Source: Pelistega ratti
Lineage (GTDB): Bacteria > Pseudomonadota > Gammaproteobacteria > Burkholderiales > Burkholderiaceae_B
NCBI RefSeq assembly: GCF_009833965.1
Contig: NZ_CP047165.1
Coordinates: 1,984,001 to 2,048,000, forward strand
DNA length: 64,000 bases
Direction of reading: 5' to 3'
Shown here: piece after piece, positions 20,063 to 29,111 of the stretch
Layout of the letters: each line of letters begins with the position of its first letter
How positions within the stretch are numbered: the stretch's first letter is position 1
The notes under the pieces: generated by a model
The model's database searches: none
What the model saw: only the letters and a program-made list of their open reading frames with translations
Told to the model about the DNA's origin: nothing
Translations under genes and position numbers: made by a program

Positions 20063-21574
20063 ATGCGTTATGTTGATCCCAATAAAGAAGGTTCAAAAGT
20101 TCATTTTAAAGCCGTTTATGATAACTTTATTGATGGTAAATGGGTGCCGCCAGTAAAAGGCAGATATGTTGATAATATCTCACCTGTTGATGGGAAAGTA
20201 TTTACAAAAGTCGCCTTATCAAGTGTTGAAGATTTGGAATTAGCACTAGATGCGGCACATAAGGCAAAAGAGAAATGGGGTAAAACCTCTCCTGCTGAAC
20301 GAGCGAATATTTTATTGAAAGTAGCTGATCGTCTTGAAGCCCATTTAGAAACACTTGCTGTTGCTGAAACATGGGATAACGGTAAACCTGTTCGTGAAAC
20401 ATTAGCAGCAGATATTCCTTTGGCAATTGATCATTTCCGTTATTTTGCCGGTTGTATCCGTGCTCAAGAAGGGCATTTAGCTGAAATAGATGATGATACT
20501 GTGGCTTATCATTTCCATGAGCCACTTGGTGTTGTGGGTCAGATTATTCCGTGGAATTTCCCTATTCTGATGGCAGCATGGAAGATTGCTCCTGCACTAG
20601 CGGCAGGTAATTGTATTGTGATGAAACCTGCATTGCAGACCCCCGTAAGTATTTTGGTGTTAGTAGAGCTTATCCAAGATTTATTACCACCCGGTATTTT
20701 AAATATCATTAATGGTTCTGGCGAAGAAGCAGGTGCAGCGTTAGCAAGTAGCCCTCGTATTGCTAAAATTGCCTTCACTGGTTCTACACGTGTTGGTCAA
20801 TTTATTATGCGTGCAGCAGCTGAAAATATCATTCCTATAACATTAGAATTAGGGGGTAAATCACCTAATATCTTCTTTGAAGATGTGATGGATAAGGAAG
20901 ATGAATTCTTTGATAAAGCGTTAGAAGGTTTTAGTATGTTTGCCTTAAATCAGGGTGAAATTTGTACTTGCCCATCACGCGCTTTGGTGCAAGAAAGCAT
21001 TGCGGATAAATTCCTTGAAAAAGCTATTGAACGTGTTAAAAGGATTAAAACAGGTCATCCATTAGACACTGAAACAATGATTGGTGCTCAAGCTTCTTTG
21101 GAACAACAGAATAAAATTCTGGGTTGTATCCAAATGGGTAAAGATGAGGGTGCTGTTTTATTAACAGGTGGAGCAGAGCGTAAAGAAATAGGTGAAGGTT
21201 TCTATATCGAACCGACAATCTTTAAAGGTGATAACTCAATGAAAATTTTCCAAGAAGAAATTTTTGGACCTGTGTTATCCGTAACAACCTTTAAAGATTT
21301 TGATGATGCTATGCGTATTGCGAACGATACAATGTATGGATTAGGGGCTGGTGTATGGTCTCGTTCTATTCATACCGCATATCGTGCAGGACGTACTATT
21401 CAAGCGGGTCGTGTATGGACAAATTGCTACCATATCTATCCAGCTCATGCGGCATTTGGTGGGTATAAAAAATCAGGTATTGGTCGAGAAACACATAAAA
21501 TGATTCTTGGATATTATCAACAAACGAAGAATTTATTAGTAAGCTACTCACCAAAAGCGTTAGGATTCTTCTAA
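20063..21574 (+). CDS. NAD-dependent aldehyde dehydrogenase (AcoD/ExaC-type)
   Basis: A 503-residue aldehyde dehydrogenase oxidising aldehydes (probably acetaldehyde) to acids. Visible are [21 protein letters not shown] (nucleotide binding), FTGSTRVG, the catalytic glutamate in [11 protein letters not shown], and the nucleophile C301 in GEICTCPSR. The CTCPSR sequence and the total length are typical of the AcoD/ExaC/AldB group linked to ethanol and acetoin use. ATG 20063 follows AAAGGAG. It is monocistronic: a 500-bp gap precedes it and a bidirectional terminator follows. No alcohol dehydrogenase or DUF779 partner is next to it. The class is secure; substrate is inferred from the subgroup. 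Confidence 0.93.
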   Translation: MRYVDPNKEGSKVHFKAVYDNFIDGKWVPPVKGRYVDNISPVDGKVFTKVALSSVEDLELALDAAHKAKEKWGKTSPAERANILLKVADRLEAHLETLAVAETWDNGKPVRETLAADIPLAIDHFRYFAGCIRAQEGHLAEIDDDTVAYHFHEPLGVVGQIIPWNFPILMAAWKIAPALAAGNCIVMKPALQTPVSILVLVELIQDLLPPGILNIINGSGEEAGAALASSPRIAKIAFTGSTRVGQFIMRAAAENIIPITLELGGKSPNIFFEDVMDKEDEFFDKALEGFSMFALNQGEICTCPSRALVQESIADKFLEKAIERVKRIKTGHPLDTETMIGAQASLEQQNKILGCIQMGKDEGAVLLTGGAERKEIGEGFYIEPTIFKGDNSMKIFQEEIFGPVLSVTTFKDFDDAMRIANDTMYGLGAGVWSRSIHTAYRAGRTIQAGRVWTNCYHIYPAHAAFGGYKKSGIGRETHKMILGYYQQTKNLLVSYSPKALGFF

Positions 21575-21604
21575 TTCGTATTGTAGTATTCTCTTAATAT
21601 TGGA

Positions 21605-21641
21605 ATAGGGTGGGCTTATTAGCTCACCCTATTGTTTTTCT
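21605..21641. terminator. Bidirectional terminator between aldehyde dehydrogenase and racemase genes
   Basis: An inverted repeat (ATAGGGTG-GGC with GC-TCACCCTAT) followed by TTGTTTTT on the plus strand. It lies between convergent genes and can serve both. Confidence 0.85.
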
Positions 21642-21677
21642 TATGTATTCTTTATGCTCTGAAGATGGGTAAGATTT

Positions 21678-22919
21678 TTAATGTTTCTCTATATCAGATT
21701 TTTTAACTTTAGGATTTGAATTTCCCCAGACCGTATAAAGATCTGCTAATAATGCACCATTAATTTCTTCAATATCTGCTTGAGAGACTTCTATATTACC
21801 TTGTTTGCCAAAAATAACCACTTCATCTCCTTCTTGTATATCAGGAAAATCAGTCACATCCACCATAGTGGTATTCATGGAGACTTTCCCGACTACAGGG
21901 ACTTTATGACCACGGATAAGGACATAGCCTTTATTGGTAAAAGCACGGCGATAACCATCAGAATAACCAAAGGGTAAATTGGCGAGTAAAGAGTCCCTTT
22001 GTAGTGTAAAGGTACGATCATAACCAACGGTAGAACCTTTAGGGTAATGATTAATGTTGGCTACTCTTGATTTAAAAGACATAATTTTCTTATATTCAGT
22101 ATGACTAGGGATAGAATCACCATAAAGCAATCCTCCAGGGCGTACCATATCTAAATGTGATTCTGGTACAGTTAGCGTTGCATAAGAATTAGCGGCATGT
22201 AATATTAATTGTTGGCGATTAAGTTGAGCATTACTGATAAGCCAATCAGTATCATGTGTAAATTGAGCTAAATCTTTTTGAATAATATCTTTATCTTCCT
22301 CGGGGAAATGCGTCATTATGCCTATGATAGAAAGATGGGGAAGTTTGGTGATATCAATCGCTTCTTGCCTACCCCTTTCTGTTGTCATATCTATTCCATT
22401 TCTATCCATACCTGCTGAATTAAGGGCAAGATGAAAATGTATTGTTTTTCCTGCTTCTTTTGCTAAGTGATTGATAGATTGAGCTTGCGTTAAATCACCA
22501 ATGAGTTCTTCCATATCGTACTGCATCCCATCTTTTATTTCATTTAAGGTAGCTGAACGAACACGGACAATTTTTCCTTTGTAATGATGAGCACGAATAA
22601 TACGTGCTTCTTCATTACTGGCAATACCGATACAAGGAATATCCATTTTAATAATAGAGGGCATTAATAAATCAATACCATTTCCGTAAGCATCTGCTTT
22701 CATAATGGCACAAATTTGAGATTTCCCCTTTAGTTGCTTTTGTAAGGTGGCTAGATTATCTTCAAAAGCTTGTGTATCAATTTCGAGCCACGCATTGGCA
22801 TACTGGTTAATAGCTTGAGTAGGTAATTGCCCTTTAAATGAGAGGGGAGGGGCTGCAAATGTAGTTGATGCAAAAGAGAAAGTAAGACAAATAGCTAATA
22901 CTGAATAAGAAAACTTCAC
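21678..22919 (-). CDS. bsr: Periplasmic broad-spectrum amino acid racemase (alanine racemase fold)
   Basis: A 413-residue PLP racemase of the alanine racemase superfamily with a cleavable signal peptide (hydrophobic residues 6-20, ending TFAAPP), so it acts in the periplasm, unlike cytoplasmic Alr. The PLP lysine is K74 in MKADAYGN, and the tyrosine-containing GYDRTFTL lies in the C-terminal part. Cysteines at 70 and 96 sit where the Bsr subgroup has a disulfide, and the tail ADLYTVWGNSNPK is characteristic of that subgroup (Vibrio and Pseudomonas Bsr). Such enzymes produce non-canonical D-amino acids that modify peptidoglycan. Start is GTG 22919 with AGGAGT 6-7 nt upstream. It is monocistronic. 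An ordinary alanine racemase is the alternative, but the exported form argues against it. Confidence 0.9.
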   Translation of the reverse strand: MKFSYSVLAICLTFSFASTTFAAPPLSFKGQLPTQAINQYANAWLEIDTQAFEDNLATLQKQLKGKSQICAIMKADAYGNGIDLLMPSIIKMDIPCIGIASNEEARIIRAHHYKGKIVRVRSATLNEIKDGMQYDMEELIGDLTQAQSINHLAKEAGKTIHFHLALNSAGMDRNGIDMTTERGRQEAIDITKLPHLSIIGIMTHFPEEDKDIIQKDLAQFTHDTDWLISNAQLNRQQLILHAANSYATLTVPESHLDMVRPGGLLYGDSIPSHTEYKKIMSFKSRVANINHYPKGSTVGYDRTFTLQRDSLLANLPFGYSDGYRRAFTNKGYVLIRGHKVPVVGKVSMNTTMVDVTDFPDIQEGDEVVIFGKQGNIEVSQADIEEINGALLADLYTVWGNSNPKVKKSDIEKH

Positions 22920-23208
22920 TATAAACTCCTAAGAAAATAAGTAAGTGATTTTAGTTATTCTATAGAAAGTATTTTCCTATTGATATGCGTATTTATCCTA
23001 TTATATTGTTCAGAGGTAATTATCTTCTATTTATATAATCACTAAAGGAATACCGAATTACCGATTTATTGAGTTGAGAGAAAAAGGTATAGCTATACCT
23101 ATATCGTATTGGTGATAATAGAAGAGGTGATCAAAATATACTAAAAATTTGTACTTTATGAATATGAACTATTTATGGTGGTGTTCTATCACTATAGACT
23201 ATCAATAC

Positions 23209-23688
23209 CTAACGTTCATAAACCACAAAGTCAAATGCTAAGCCGTTTTGAGGGGGTTGTGAATGACGTGATACTTCTTTCCATTGTGTTTTATCAAGAA
23301 TAGGAAATGCCGTATCGCCATCTATATCAGAATAAATTTCAGTCGCATAAACCTTATCGGCAAAAGCGAGTGCTTGTCGATAGATTTCACCTCCACCAAT
23401 AATAAAGATAGTGTTGTTTTCAGCTTGTGCCAGTTTAATAGCTTCTTCAAGTGAGTGGGCAATCTGTGTCCCTTCTGCTTGATAATGTGTATCACGGGTA
23501 ATAGCAATATTAAGACGACCCGGTAGAGGGCGACCAAGGGATTCTCTTGTTTTTCTTCCCATAATAACAGGATATCCCATCGTTGTTTTTTTAAAATAAG
23601 CTAAGTCAGCAGGTAAATGCCATGGCATTGTGTTGTCTTTACCAATAATATGTTTTTGGTTATAGGCGACAATAATATTAATACTCAT
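23209..23688 (-). CDS. folA: Dihydrofolate reductase
   Basis: A 159-residue NADPH-dependent enzyme reducing dihydrofolate to tetrahydrofolate. Landmarks are MSINIIVAYNQKHIIGKDN, the substrate loop TMPWHLPADLAYFKKTT with the catalytic Asp, and IFIIGGGEIYRQ for NADPH. I chose ATG 23688; a GTG 9 nt upstream adds three residues without family support. It follows thyA by 21 nt in the same direction, the usual pairing, since thymidylate synthase makes the dihydrofolate that this enzyme recycles. Its ribosome site is weak, suggesting translation linked to thyA. A shadow ORF in the other frame was ignored. Confidence 0.97.
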   Translation of the reverse strand: MSINIIVAYNQKHIIGKDNTMPWHLPADLAYFKKTTMGYPVIMGRKTRESLGRPLPGRLNIAITRDTHYQAEGTQIAHSLEEAIKLAQAENNTIFIIGGGEIYRQALAFADKVYATEIYSDIDGDTAFPILDKTQWKEVSRHSQPPQNGLAFDFVVYER

Positions 23689-23709
23689 TTGATACACTTT
23701 ATAAAAAAT

Positions 23710-24510
23710 CTACACGGCAACAGGTGCTTTAATATGAGGGTGATGTTGATAATTCAGAATCTCAAAATCCTCATATTCATAATCAAAAATAGAGGCAGGT
23801 TTACGTTTAATATGTAAAGTAGGATAGGGAAAGGGATCTCGAGAAAGTTGCTCTTTGACTTGTTCAAAATGATTGCTATAAAGATGGCAATCACCCCCAG
23901 TCCAAATAAAATCCCCTACTTCAAGATCACATTGTTGCGCCACCATATGTGTTAATAAAGCATAGCTTGCAATATTAAAAGGAACGCCCAAGAAAATATC
24001 GGCACTACGTTGATAGAGTTGGCAAGAGAGTTTGCCCTCTGCTACATAGAATTGGAAAAAAGCATGGCAAGGTGGGAGTTTCATTTTACTGATTTCAGCA
24101 ACATTCCATGCAGAAACAATCAAACGGCGAGAGTCAGCATTATTTTTAATTTGCTCAATAACTTGGCTAATTTGGTCGATATGCTGTCCATCAGGGGTAG
24201 GCCAGCTCCGCCACTGTACCCCATAAACAGGGCCTAGATTACCGTCTGTATCTGCCCATTCGTCCCAAATAGTAACCCCTCTTTCTTGTAACCAACGAAC
24301 ATTAGAATCGCCACGTAAGAACCAGAGTAATTCAATAAAAATACTTTTCGTATGAAGTTTTTTGGTCGTTACCATAGGAAAACCTTCTTGAAGGTTAAAT
24401 CGCATTTGATAACCAAAGACAGACCGTGTTCCTGTACCCGTTCGATCTGTTTTACTCACACCATGTTCAAAAACATGACGCATTAAATCTTCGTATTGGT
24501 GGGAGCTCAT
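23710..24510 (-). CDS. thyA: Thymidylate synthase
   Basis: A 266-residue enzyme methylating dUMP to dTMP with methylene-tetrahydrofolate. The nucleophile is C148 in [12 protein letters not shown], and [23 protein letters not shown] completes the signature. Length is close to the Escherichia enzyme (264). ATG 24510 has AAGGA upstream. It lies 12 nt after the osmC-like gene and 21 nt before folA, so the three are very likely one transcript. The one-carbon units it uses are supplied in part by the gcv operon of the same window. Confidence 0.98.
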   Translation of the reverse strand: MSSHQYEDLMRHVFEHGVSKTDRTGTGTRSVFGYQMRFNLQEGFPMVTTKKLHTKSIFIELLWFLRGDSNVRWLQERGVTIWDEWADTDGNLGPVYGVQWRSWPTPDGQHIDQISQVIEQIKNNADSRRLIVSAWNVAEISKMKLPPCHAFFQFYVAEGKLSCQLYQRSADIFLGVPFNIASYALLTHMVAQQCDLEVGDFIWTGGDCHLYSNHFEQVKEQLSRDPFPYPTLHIKRKPASIFDYEYEDFEILNYQHHPHIKAPVAV

Positions 24511-24522
24511 AATAATCCTTGA

Positions 24523-24948
24523 CTAAGAGTGTGTTTCTTCAATAGAGACGCTATAGCTAATAGTGGCTGTTTTTTCGAGCATCGCAATAGCTGAACAATA
24601 TTTATCATGTGCACGTTTGGCGGCTCTATTTACAATATGTGCTTCTAATGCTTTTCCTATTACCGTAAAGTGAAAGTGAATATGGGTAAATACCTTTGGG
24701 TGTGTACTATTCATCTCTGCGGTGATATTGACTAGGCAACGACTAATATCTTGTTGGCTATGTTTAAGAATAACAACCACATTTGATGCTGCACAACCGC
24801 CAGCACCACTCAGTAATAATTCCATAGGACTTGCCGCTAGATGCTGATGGCTATCTAATGCACTATCCATCGTGATACGATACCCACTATCTGTTTGTGC
24901 GATAAAGAGCATACCATTGGCATTATCCCATTCAATAGCACATTGCAT
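24523..24948 (-). CDS. OsmC/Ohr-family protein (YhfA-like)
   Basis: A 141-residue OsmC-fold protein, a family of thiol-dependent peroxide-handling enzymes. The two cysteines expected at the active site are present: C52 in GAGGCAAS and a second in KYCSAIAML. ATG 24948 is preceded by AAAGG at good distance; a second ATG at 24943 is too close to use that site. It is the first gene of the operon with thyA and folA. Subgroup (OsmC, Ohr or YhfA-like) cannot be fixed by eye; length and sequence resemble the YhfA group, whose exact substrate is not established. Confidence 0.88.
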   Translation of the reverse strand: MQCAIEWDNANGMLFIAQTDSGYRITMDSALDSHQHLAASPMELLLSGAGGCAASNVVVILKHSQQDISRCLVNITAEMNSTHPKVFTHIHFHFTVIGKALEAHIVNRAAKRAHDKYCSAIAMLEKTATISYSVSIEETHS

Positions 24949-24974
24949 GAAGATGCCTTTTACAAGTAATGAAA

Positions 24975-25010
24975 TACGTTTATTATACCCAGAAACTTAG
25001 TCGATAAGCA
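24975..25010 (-). promoter_or_regulatory. Probable sigma-70 promoter of osmC-like/thyA/folA operon
   Basis: On the minus strand a perfect TATAAT occupies 24987-24982, with TGCTTA 17 bp upstream (25010-25005) as a weak -35. The predicted start near 24975 gives a leader of about 27 nt before ATG 24948. Confidence 0.5.
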
Positions 25011-25167
25011 GGAAAGCGATACGATGAAATAAGTCTTTTCAATATATAAGTGTTAAAAATTATTTTTATCCATTGATATTAGGGGAGGTAGCTGTTTTAT
25101 TTTGCCAATATGATGTTGGTGCTTGTCTGTTTTTATAGTGAGTTATTGTAAATAAAGGATAATAAGC

Positions 25168-25199
25168 AAAAAAAAGCCCAAAACCTTGCGGCTTTGGGC
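25168..25199 (-). terminator. Terminator of the predicted small RNA
   Basis: Stem GCCCAAA/TTTGGGC (25199-25193 with 25182-25176), a 10-nt loop, and eight T on the minus strand. No protein gene on that strand ends here, so it belongs to an RNA-only transcript. Confidence 0.8.
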
Positions 25200-25257
25200 A
25201 AAATCCACCAAAGGAGGAGGGTGGAGGAGACAACTGTAGATGGACCTAACCATCAAT
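25168..25257 (-). ncRNA. Predicted small RNA with anti-Shine-Dalgarno C/U-rich loop
   Basis: On the minus strand, a promoter, three hairpins and a strong terminator define a transcript of about 90 nt in a 610-bp gene-free gap. From 5': hairpin 1, GATGG/CCATC (25254-25239); a single-stranded TCTCCTCC (25230-25223); hairpin 2, CCACC/GGTGG (25224-25205) with loop CTCCTCCTTT; then terminator stem GCCCAAA/TTTGGGC with eight U. CCUCCUUU in the loop equals the anti-Shine-Dalgarno tail of 16S rRNA, so the RNA could pair with ribosome sites of mRNAs, as described for CCUCC-loop small RNAs in other proteobacteria. A 63-codon frame overlaps it but lacks coding character. Prediction only; expression is not shown. 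Confidence 0.6.
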
Positions 25258-25263
25258 GATTGT

Positions 25264-25292
25264 ATTATGACAGCTTTCAAAAAGAAAAGCAA
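25264..25292 (-). promoter_or_regulatory. Promoter of the predicted small RNA
   Basis: Minus-strand TTGCTT (25292-25287), 17-bp spacer, CATAAT (25269-25264). The expected start is near 25257, just before hairpin 1 of the predicted small RNA. Confidence 0.55.
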
Positions 25293-25439
25293 GAAAAAAT
25301 AGGTAGAAACCCTAATAAAGTTGTAAAAAAGCACTAATGATAGTAGGGATTTGATTTTTTACATTTATGGTTAAGATGTATAGGAGTCTCTCAAAATAGA
25401 TTATCCGTAAGAAGGATTTTGAAATATTTTCTTATGCAG

Positions 25440-25475
25440 ATTACACACGAACAGTGTAATTCAAGCTAATATAAT
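25440..25475 (+). promoter_or_regulatory. Promoter and operator-like palindrome before the glycan cluster
   Basis: A perfect TATAAT at 25470-25475 is preceded by an inverted repeat ATTACAC-N7-GTGTAAT (25440-25460) lying where a -35 would be. No good -35 hexamer is present, suggesting a promoter that depends on a dimeric activator, or is blocked by a dimeric repressor. The first gene starts about 80 nt downstream. The regulator is unknown. Confidence 0.45.
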
Positions 25476-25558
25476 AGACAACAGAATGGTACTTACTTAT
25501 TTAAATGATACTATGTACTGATTAATTAACTCGTATAGATGGGTAAGATAAAGGGTTA

Positions 25559-26704
25559 TTGATACCCTTATTATTGGATAAAGTTGTGTCAATATCATTA
25601 CATTATTTATATGTTGCTTTAACCGCCTTTATGGTAGGTGGGTTAATTGTTTTATCAGAGCGTTGGCATGGGCGTTTTACTGGGGATTATGATCTTGATA
25701 AACCTCAAGCGTCTCATAAAACATCAACCCCTAGAGTAGGGGGACTTGCTGTATTTGCAGGTACGTTGGCGGGGTTATTGGTTTGGGGAAAACCAGACAA
25801 TATGACCTTACATTGGTTATGGCCTGCGTTGTTTGTGGCTTCTTTGCCTGTCTTTGGTGCGGGTATTCTTGAAGACGTTACCAAAGATGTTGGGGCGGGT
25901 AAACGACTTTTAGCTGCCTTTATCTCTGCGGCGATTGCATGGTGGTTCTTTGGTGGCGTTAGCCGTGTGGGGGTAGAGGTATTTGATTATCTCTTTAGTT
26001 TCTGGTTTGTTTCTTTACTCTTTACGGTGGTTGCTGTTGGAGGCTGTACCCATGCATTAAACCTTGTGGACGGGATGAATGGGCTTGCCTCTATGGTATC
26101 GGTATTGATGTCAGTATCCATTGCTTTAGTCGCCTATCAAGTAGGGGATATGGCTGTTTTCACAATTGCCTTGTCGATGTCTTCTGCTATTGCAGGGTTT
26201 TTTGTGTGGAATTTTCCTTTTGGACGTGTTTTTTTAGGAGATGGCGGCGCTTATTTTATTGGATTCGTATTGGCAGAGTTAGCTGTCTTGTTAGTGATGC
26301 GTAATCCATCTGTTTCTGCGTTCTATGCTTTGGCTGTCTTGTTTTACCCCGTTTTTGAGACCCTATTCTCTATCTGGCGACGCAAATTTAAACGAGGTGT
26401 ACCAGTCGATCAGCCTGATGCCTTACATTTACATCAGCTTATCTTTCGCCGTTTAGTACAGAAAACATTTAATCGAGAAGGAAAAGAAATTCCTCTTTAT
26501 CTTTGCAATGCCTTAACATCGCCTTATCTCTGGATATTAGCTTTAGTGAATCTTGTCCCAGCTACTTTATTTTGGGATAATACCTTATTATTGTGTGGAG
26601 GAATGTTACTTTTCTCTGTGTTATATGTTTGGCTTTATTCAAGATTGGTGAAGTGGCGTAGTCCTAAATGGCTTTTATTGTCATCAGGGTTGGATAAACG
26701 GTAA
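25559..26704 (+). CDS. Polyprenyl-phosphate HexNAc-1-phosphate transferase (WecA/WbpL-like, GT4 membrane family)
   Basis: A 381-residue integral membrane enzyme that starts glycan assembly by putting a sugar-1-phosphate on undecaprenyl phosphate. Motifs in order: PRVGGLAVF; EDVTKDVGAGKR (the Asp-rich pair); NLVDGMNGLASM; FLGDGGAYFIGF; and the cytoplasmic loop with HLHQLIFRR. About ten hydrophobic segments separate them. This is the WecA/TagO/MraY superfamily, closest in pattern to WbpL-type initiators. The start is uncertain: TTG 25559 lies close behind AAAGGG, and GTG 25586 is also in frame. It heads the polysaccharide cluster. Whether the sugar is GlcNAc, GalNAc or a dideoxy sugar cannot be told from the sequence. 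Confidence 0.88.
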   Translation: MIPLLLDKVVSISLHYLYVALTAFMVGGLIVLSERWHGRFTGDYDLDKPQASHKTSTPRVGGLAVFAGTLAGLLVWGKPDNMTLHWLWPALFVASLPVFGAGILEDVTKDVGAGKRLLAAFISAAIAWWFFGGVSRVGVEVFDYLFSFWFVSLLFTVVAVGGCTHALNLVDGMNGLASMVSVLMSVSIALVAYQVGDMAVFTIALSMSSAIAGFFVWNFPFGRVFLGDGGAYFIGFVLAELAVLLVMRNPSVSAFYALAVLFYPVFETLFSIWRRKFKRGVPVDQPDALHLHQLIFRRLVQKTFNREGKEIPLYLCNALTSPYLWILALVNLVPATLFWDNTLLLCGGMLLFSVLYVWLYSRLVKWRSPKWLLLSSGLDKR

Positions 26705-26713
26705 TAAATAGAA

Positions 26714-26752
26714 CTATAAATGCGTATTTTTAGGGATACTTTGCATTTATAG
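26714..26752. repeat. 10-bp inverted repeat before tviB-like gene
   Basis: CTATAAATGC (26714-26723) is repeated in inverse as GCATTTATAG (26743-26752) around a 19-nt loop. No T-run follows on either strand, so it is more likely an mRNA hairpin or operator than a terminator. Confidence 0.5.
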
Positions 26753-26800
26753 ATAATGTGATTTTGCTAAAATTATTTTTTGCTCTCTAAGAGGTTTAAA

Positions 26801-28075
26801 GTGCAATTACAAGATATTAAGTTAGCCATTGTTGGCTTAGGTTATGTAGGTTTACCATTAGCAGTTGAGTTTGGTAAAAAACGTGATGTATTAGGTTTTG
26901 ATATTAATAAAAAACGGATTGCAGAGCTACAATCAGGAGTTGATCATACGCTAGAAGTCTCTTCGGAAGAGTTAAAAGAAGCAGTACATTTAACATTTAG
27001 TGCTGAAAGTGATGAACTGGCTAAGGCAAATACATTTATTGTGACAGTACCGACCCCTATTGATGATTATAAGCAACCTGATTTAACCCCTTTAGTCAAA
27101 GCAAGTGAAACGATTGGGAAGGTGCTTAAAAAGGGTGATATTGTTATTTATGAATCAACGGTTTACCCGGGGGCAACAGAAGAAGTTTGTGTGCCTATCT
27201 TAGAGAAAACATCAGGACTTAAATATAATGTTGATTTCTATGCAGGTTATAGTCCAGAACGTATTAACCCAGGGGATAAACAACACCGAGTTTCTACCAT
27301 TAAGAAAGTAACCTCTGGTTCAACACCAGAAATTGCAACAGTAGTCAATGCCCTTTATGCATCTATTATTGTGGCAGGAACACATAAAGCAAGTAGTATT
27401 CGTGTGGCAGAAGCCGCAAAAGTAATTGAAAATACACAGCGTGATGTTAATATTGCCCTTATTAATGAACTGGCACTTATTTTTAATCGTCTTGGTATTG
27501 ATACACAAGCGGTATTAGAAGCCGCAGGTACTAAATGGAATTTCCTGCCTTTCCGTCCAGGACTTGTTGGTGGACATTGTATAGGTGTTGATCCTTATTA
27601 CCTCACCCATAAAGCACAATCCATTGGCTATCACCCAGAGATTATTTTGGCAGGTCGCCGTCTTAATGATTCAATGGGTTCTTATGTCGTTTCGCAATTA
27701 GTTAAAGCAATGACTAAGCGCCGTATTCAGGTACAAGAAGCCCGTGTTTTAGTGATGGGATTAACATTTAAAGAGAATTGCCCAGATATTCGTAATACTC
27801 GTATTGTTGATATTGTCAAAGAGTTAGCGGAATATAATATCCATGTTGATGTTTATGACCCATGGGTAGATGCAGCAGAGGCAGAGCATGAGTATGGTAT
27901 TACCCCGATTAAAACACCTGATATAGGGGCATATGACGGTATTATCCTTGCGGTTGCACATGAACAATTTGCACAGATGGGTGTAGAGGCAATTCGTGCA
28001 TTTGGTAAGCCAGAGCATATATTATATGATTTGAAATATCTGCTTAAACCAGAAGATGCTGATATTCGTTTATAG
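26801..28075 (+). CDS. tviB: UDP-N-acetylglucosamine 6-dehydrogenase (TviB/WbpO-type)
   Basis: A 424-residue NAD-dependent nucleotide-sugar dehydrogenase oxidising UDP-HexNAc to UDP-HexNAcA. It begins with a Rossmann motif ([13 protein letters not shown]); the catalytic cysteine is in [17 protein letters not shown]; the C-terminal domain closes with [13 protein letters not shown]. It reads as the VipA/TviB/WbpO group rather than UDP-glucose dehydrogenase. I chose GTG 26801 because AAGAGG lies 6 nt upstream; an in-frame TTG at 26780 has nothing. The next gene, 9 nt downstream, is the matching epimerase, so the product is probably UDP-GalNAcA, as in Vi antigen and Pseudomonas O6 synthesis. Confidence 0.92.
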   Translation: MQLQDIKLAIVGLGYVGLPLAVEFGKKRDVLGFDINKKRIAELQSGVDHTLEVSSEELKEAVHLTFSAESDELAKANTFIVTVPTPIDDYKQPDLTPLVKASETIGKVLKKGDIVIYESTVYPGATEEVCVPILEKTSGLKYNVDFYAGYSPERINPGDKQHRVSTIKKVTSGSTPEIATVVNALYASIIVAGTHKASSIRVAEAAKVIENTQRDVNIALINELALIFNRLGIDTQAVLEAAGTKWNFLPFRPGLVGGHCIGVDPYYLTHKAQSIGYHPEIILAGRRLNDSMGSYVVSQLVKAMTKRRIQVQEARVLVMGLTFKENCPDIRNTRIVDIVKELAEYNIHVDVYDPWVDAAEAEHEYGITPIKTPDIGAYDGIILAVAHEQFAQMGVEAIRAFGKPEHILYDLKYLLKPEDADIRL

Positions 28076-28084
28076 GATAGCAAA

Positions 28085-29110
28085 ATGAGTCAATCTTTTG
28101 AGCAATTACAAGAAACCTTAAAAGCAAATCCGCGTACATGGTTAGTAACAGGTTGTGCTGGTTTTATTGGATCCAATCTTATTGAAACGCTACTTAAATT
28201 AGAGCAGAAAGTAGTGGGATTAGATAATTTTGCAACAGGACATCAGCGCAATTTAGATGAGGTGCAGTCTTTAGTTTCACCTGAACAATGGGCAAATTTT
28301 ACATTTATTGAGGGAGATATCCGTCATCTTGATACATGTCGTACCGCTGTAAAAGGGGTTGAATACGTTTTGCATCAAGCAGCATTAGGTTCAGTTCCTC
28401 GCTCTTTAAATGATCCGATAACCAGTAATGATGTCAATGTCGGCGGTTTCTTAAATATGTTGGTGGCGGCTCGTGACGAAGGGGTGCAGTCTTTTGTATT
28501 TGCTGCTTCTAGCTCTACGTATGGAGATCACCCAGATCTTCCTAAAGTCGAAGATAAAATTGGTAATCCTTTGTCTCCCTATGCGGTTACTAAATTAGTC
28601 GATGAACTCTATGCGCGTGTTTTTGCACAAGGTTATGGATTTAAGTCGATTGGTTTACGTTATTTTAATGTTTTTGGTAAACGACAAGATCCTAATGGTG
28701 CTTATGCCGCTGTTATTCCAAAATGGGCTTCAGCAATGATCCACCAAGAGAATATTACCGTCAACGGTGATGGTGAAACAAGCCGTGATTTTTGTTTTAT
28801 TGAGAATGTTGTTCAAGCTAATTTATTAGCTGCGGTTAATATGCCAGAAAGTGGCTTTGAGGTTTACAATGTCGCCTATCATGCTCAAACTACATTAAAT
28901 ACCTTATTTAGCTATATTAAAGAGCAGCTTTTAGCCAATGGTATCCATTATGATAAAGCCCCCATTTATGCGGATTTTCGTAAAGGGGATGTGCGTCATT
29001 CTTTTGCCAATATTGACAAGGCTAAAAAACAGTTAGGGTATGAACCACATTATTCCATCGTACAGGGTTTAGCAAAAGCAATGCCTTGGTATATTCAGTT
29101 CTTGAAATAA
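28085..29110 (+). CDS. tviC: UDP-HexNAc(A) 4-epimerase (TviC/WbpP-type)
   Basis: A 341-residue short-chain dehydrogenase-type epimerase interconverting the gluco and galacto forms of UDP-N-acetylhexosamine or its uronic acid. Visible are the NAD loop [10 protein letters not shown] near residue 22, the Ser cluster [11 protein letters not shown], and the catalytic Tyr-Lys in [11 protein letters not shown]. The N-terminal extension of about 20 residues before the Rossmann strand is typical of WbpP/VipB. It is co-transcribed with tviB (9-nt gap), and the flippase starts 1 nt after its stop. The pair makes activated GalNAcA for the glycosyltransferases downstream. Confidence 0.92.
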   Translation: MSQSFEQLQETLKANPRTWLVTGCAGFIGSNLIETLLKLEQKVVGLDNFATGHQRNLDEVQSLVSPEQWANFTFIEGDIRHLDTCRTAVKGVEYVLHQAALGSVPRSLNDPITSNDVNVGGFLNMLVAARDEGVQSFVFAASSSTYGDHPDLPKVEDKIGNPLSPYAVTKLVDELYARVFAQGYGFKSIGLRYFNVFGKRQDPNGAYAAVIPKWASAMIHQENITVNGDGETSRDFCFIENVVQANLLAAVNMPESGFEVYNVAYHAQTTLNTLFSYIKEQLLANGIHYDKAPIYADFRKGDVRHSFANIDKAKKQLGYEPHYSIVQGLAKAMPWYIQFLK

Positions 29111-29111
29111 A

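Noticed and set aside
25143..25334. A 63-codon minus-strand frame in the gap before the glycan cluster
   Set aside because: It runs through the predicted small RNA and its terminator and into the U-run; composition does not look coding.
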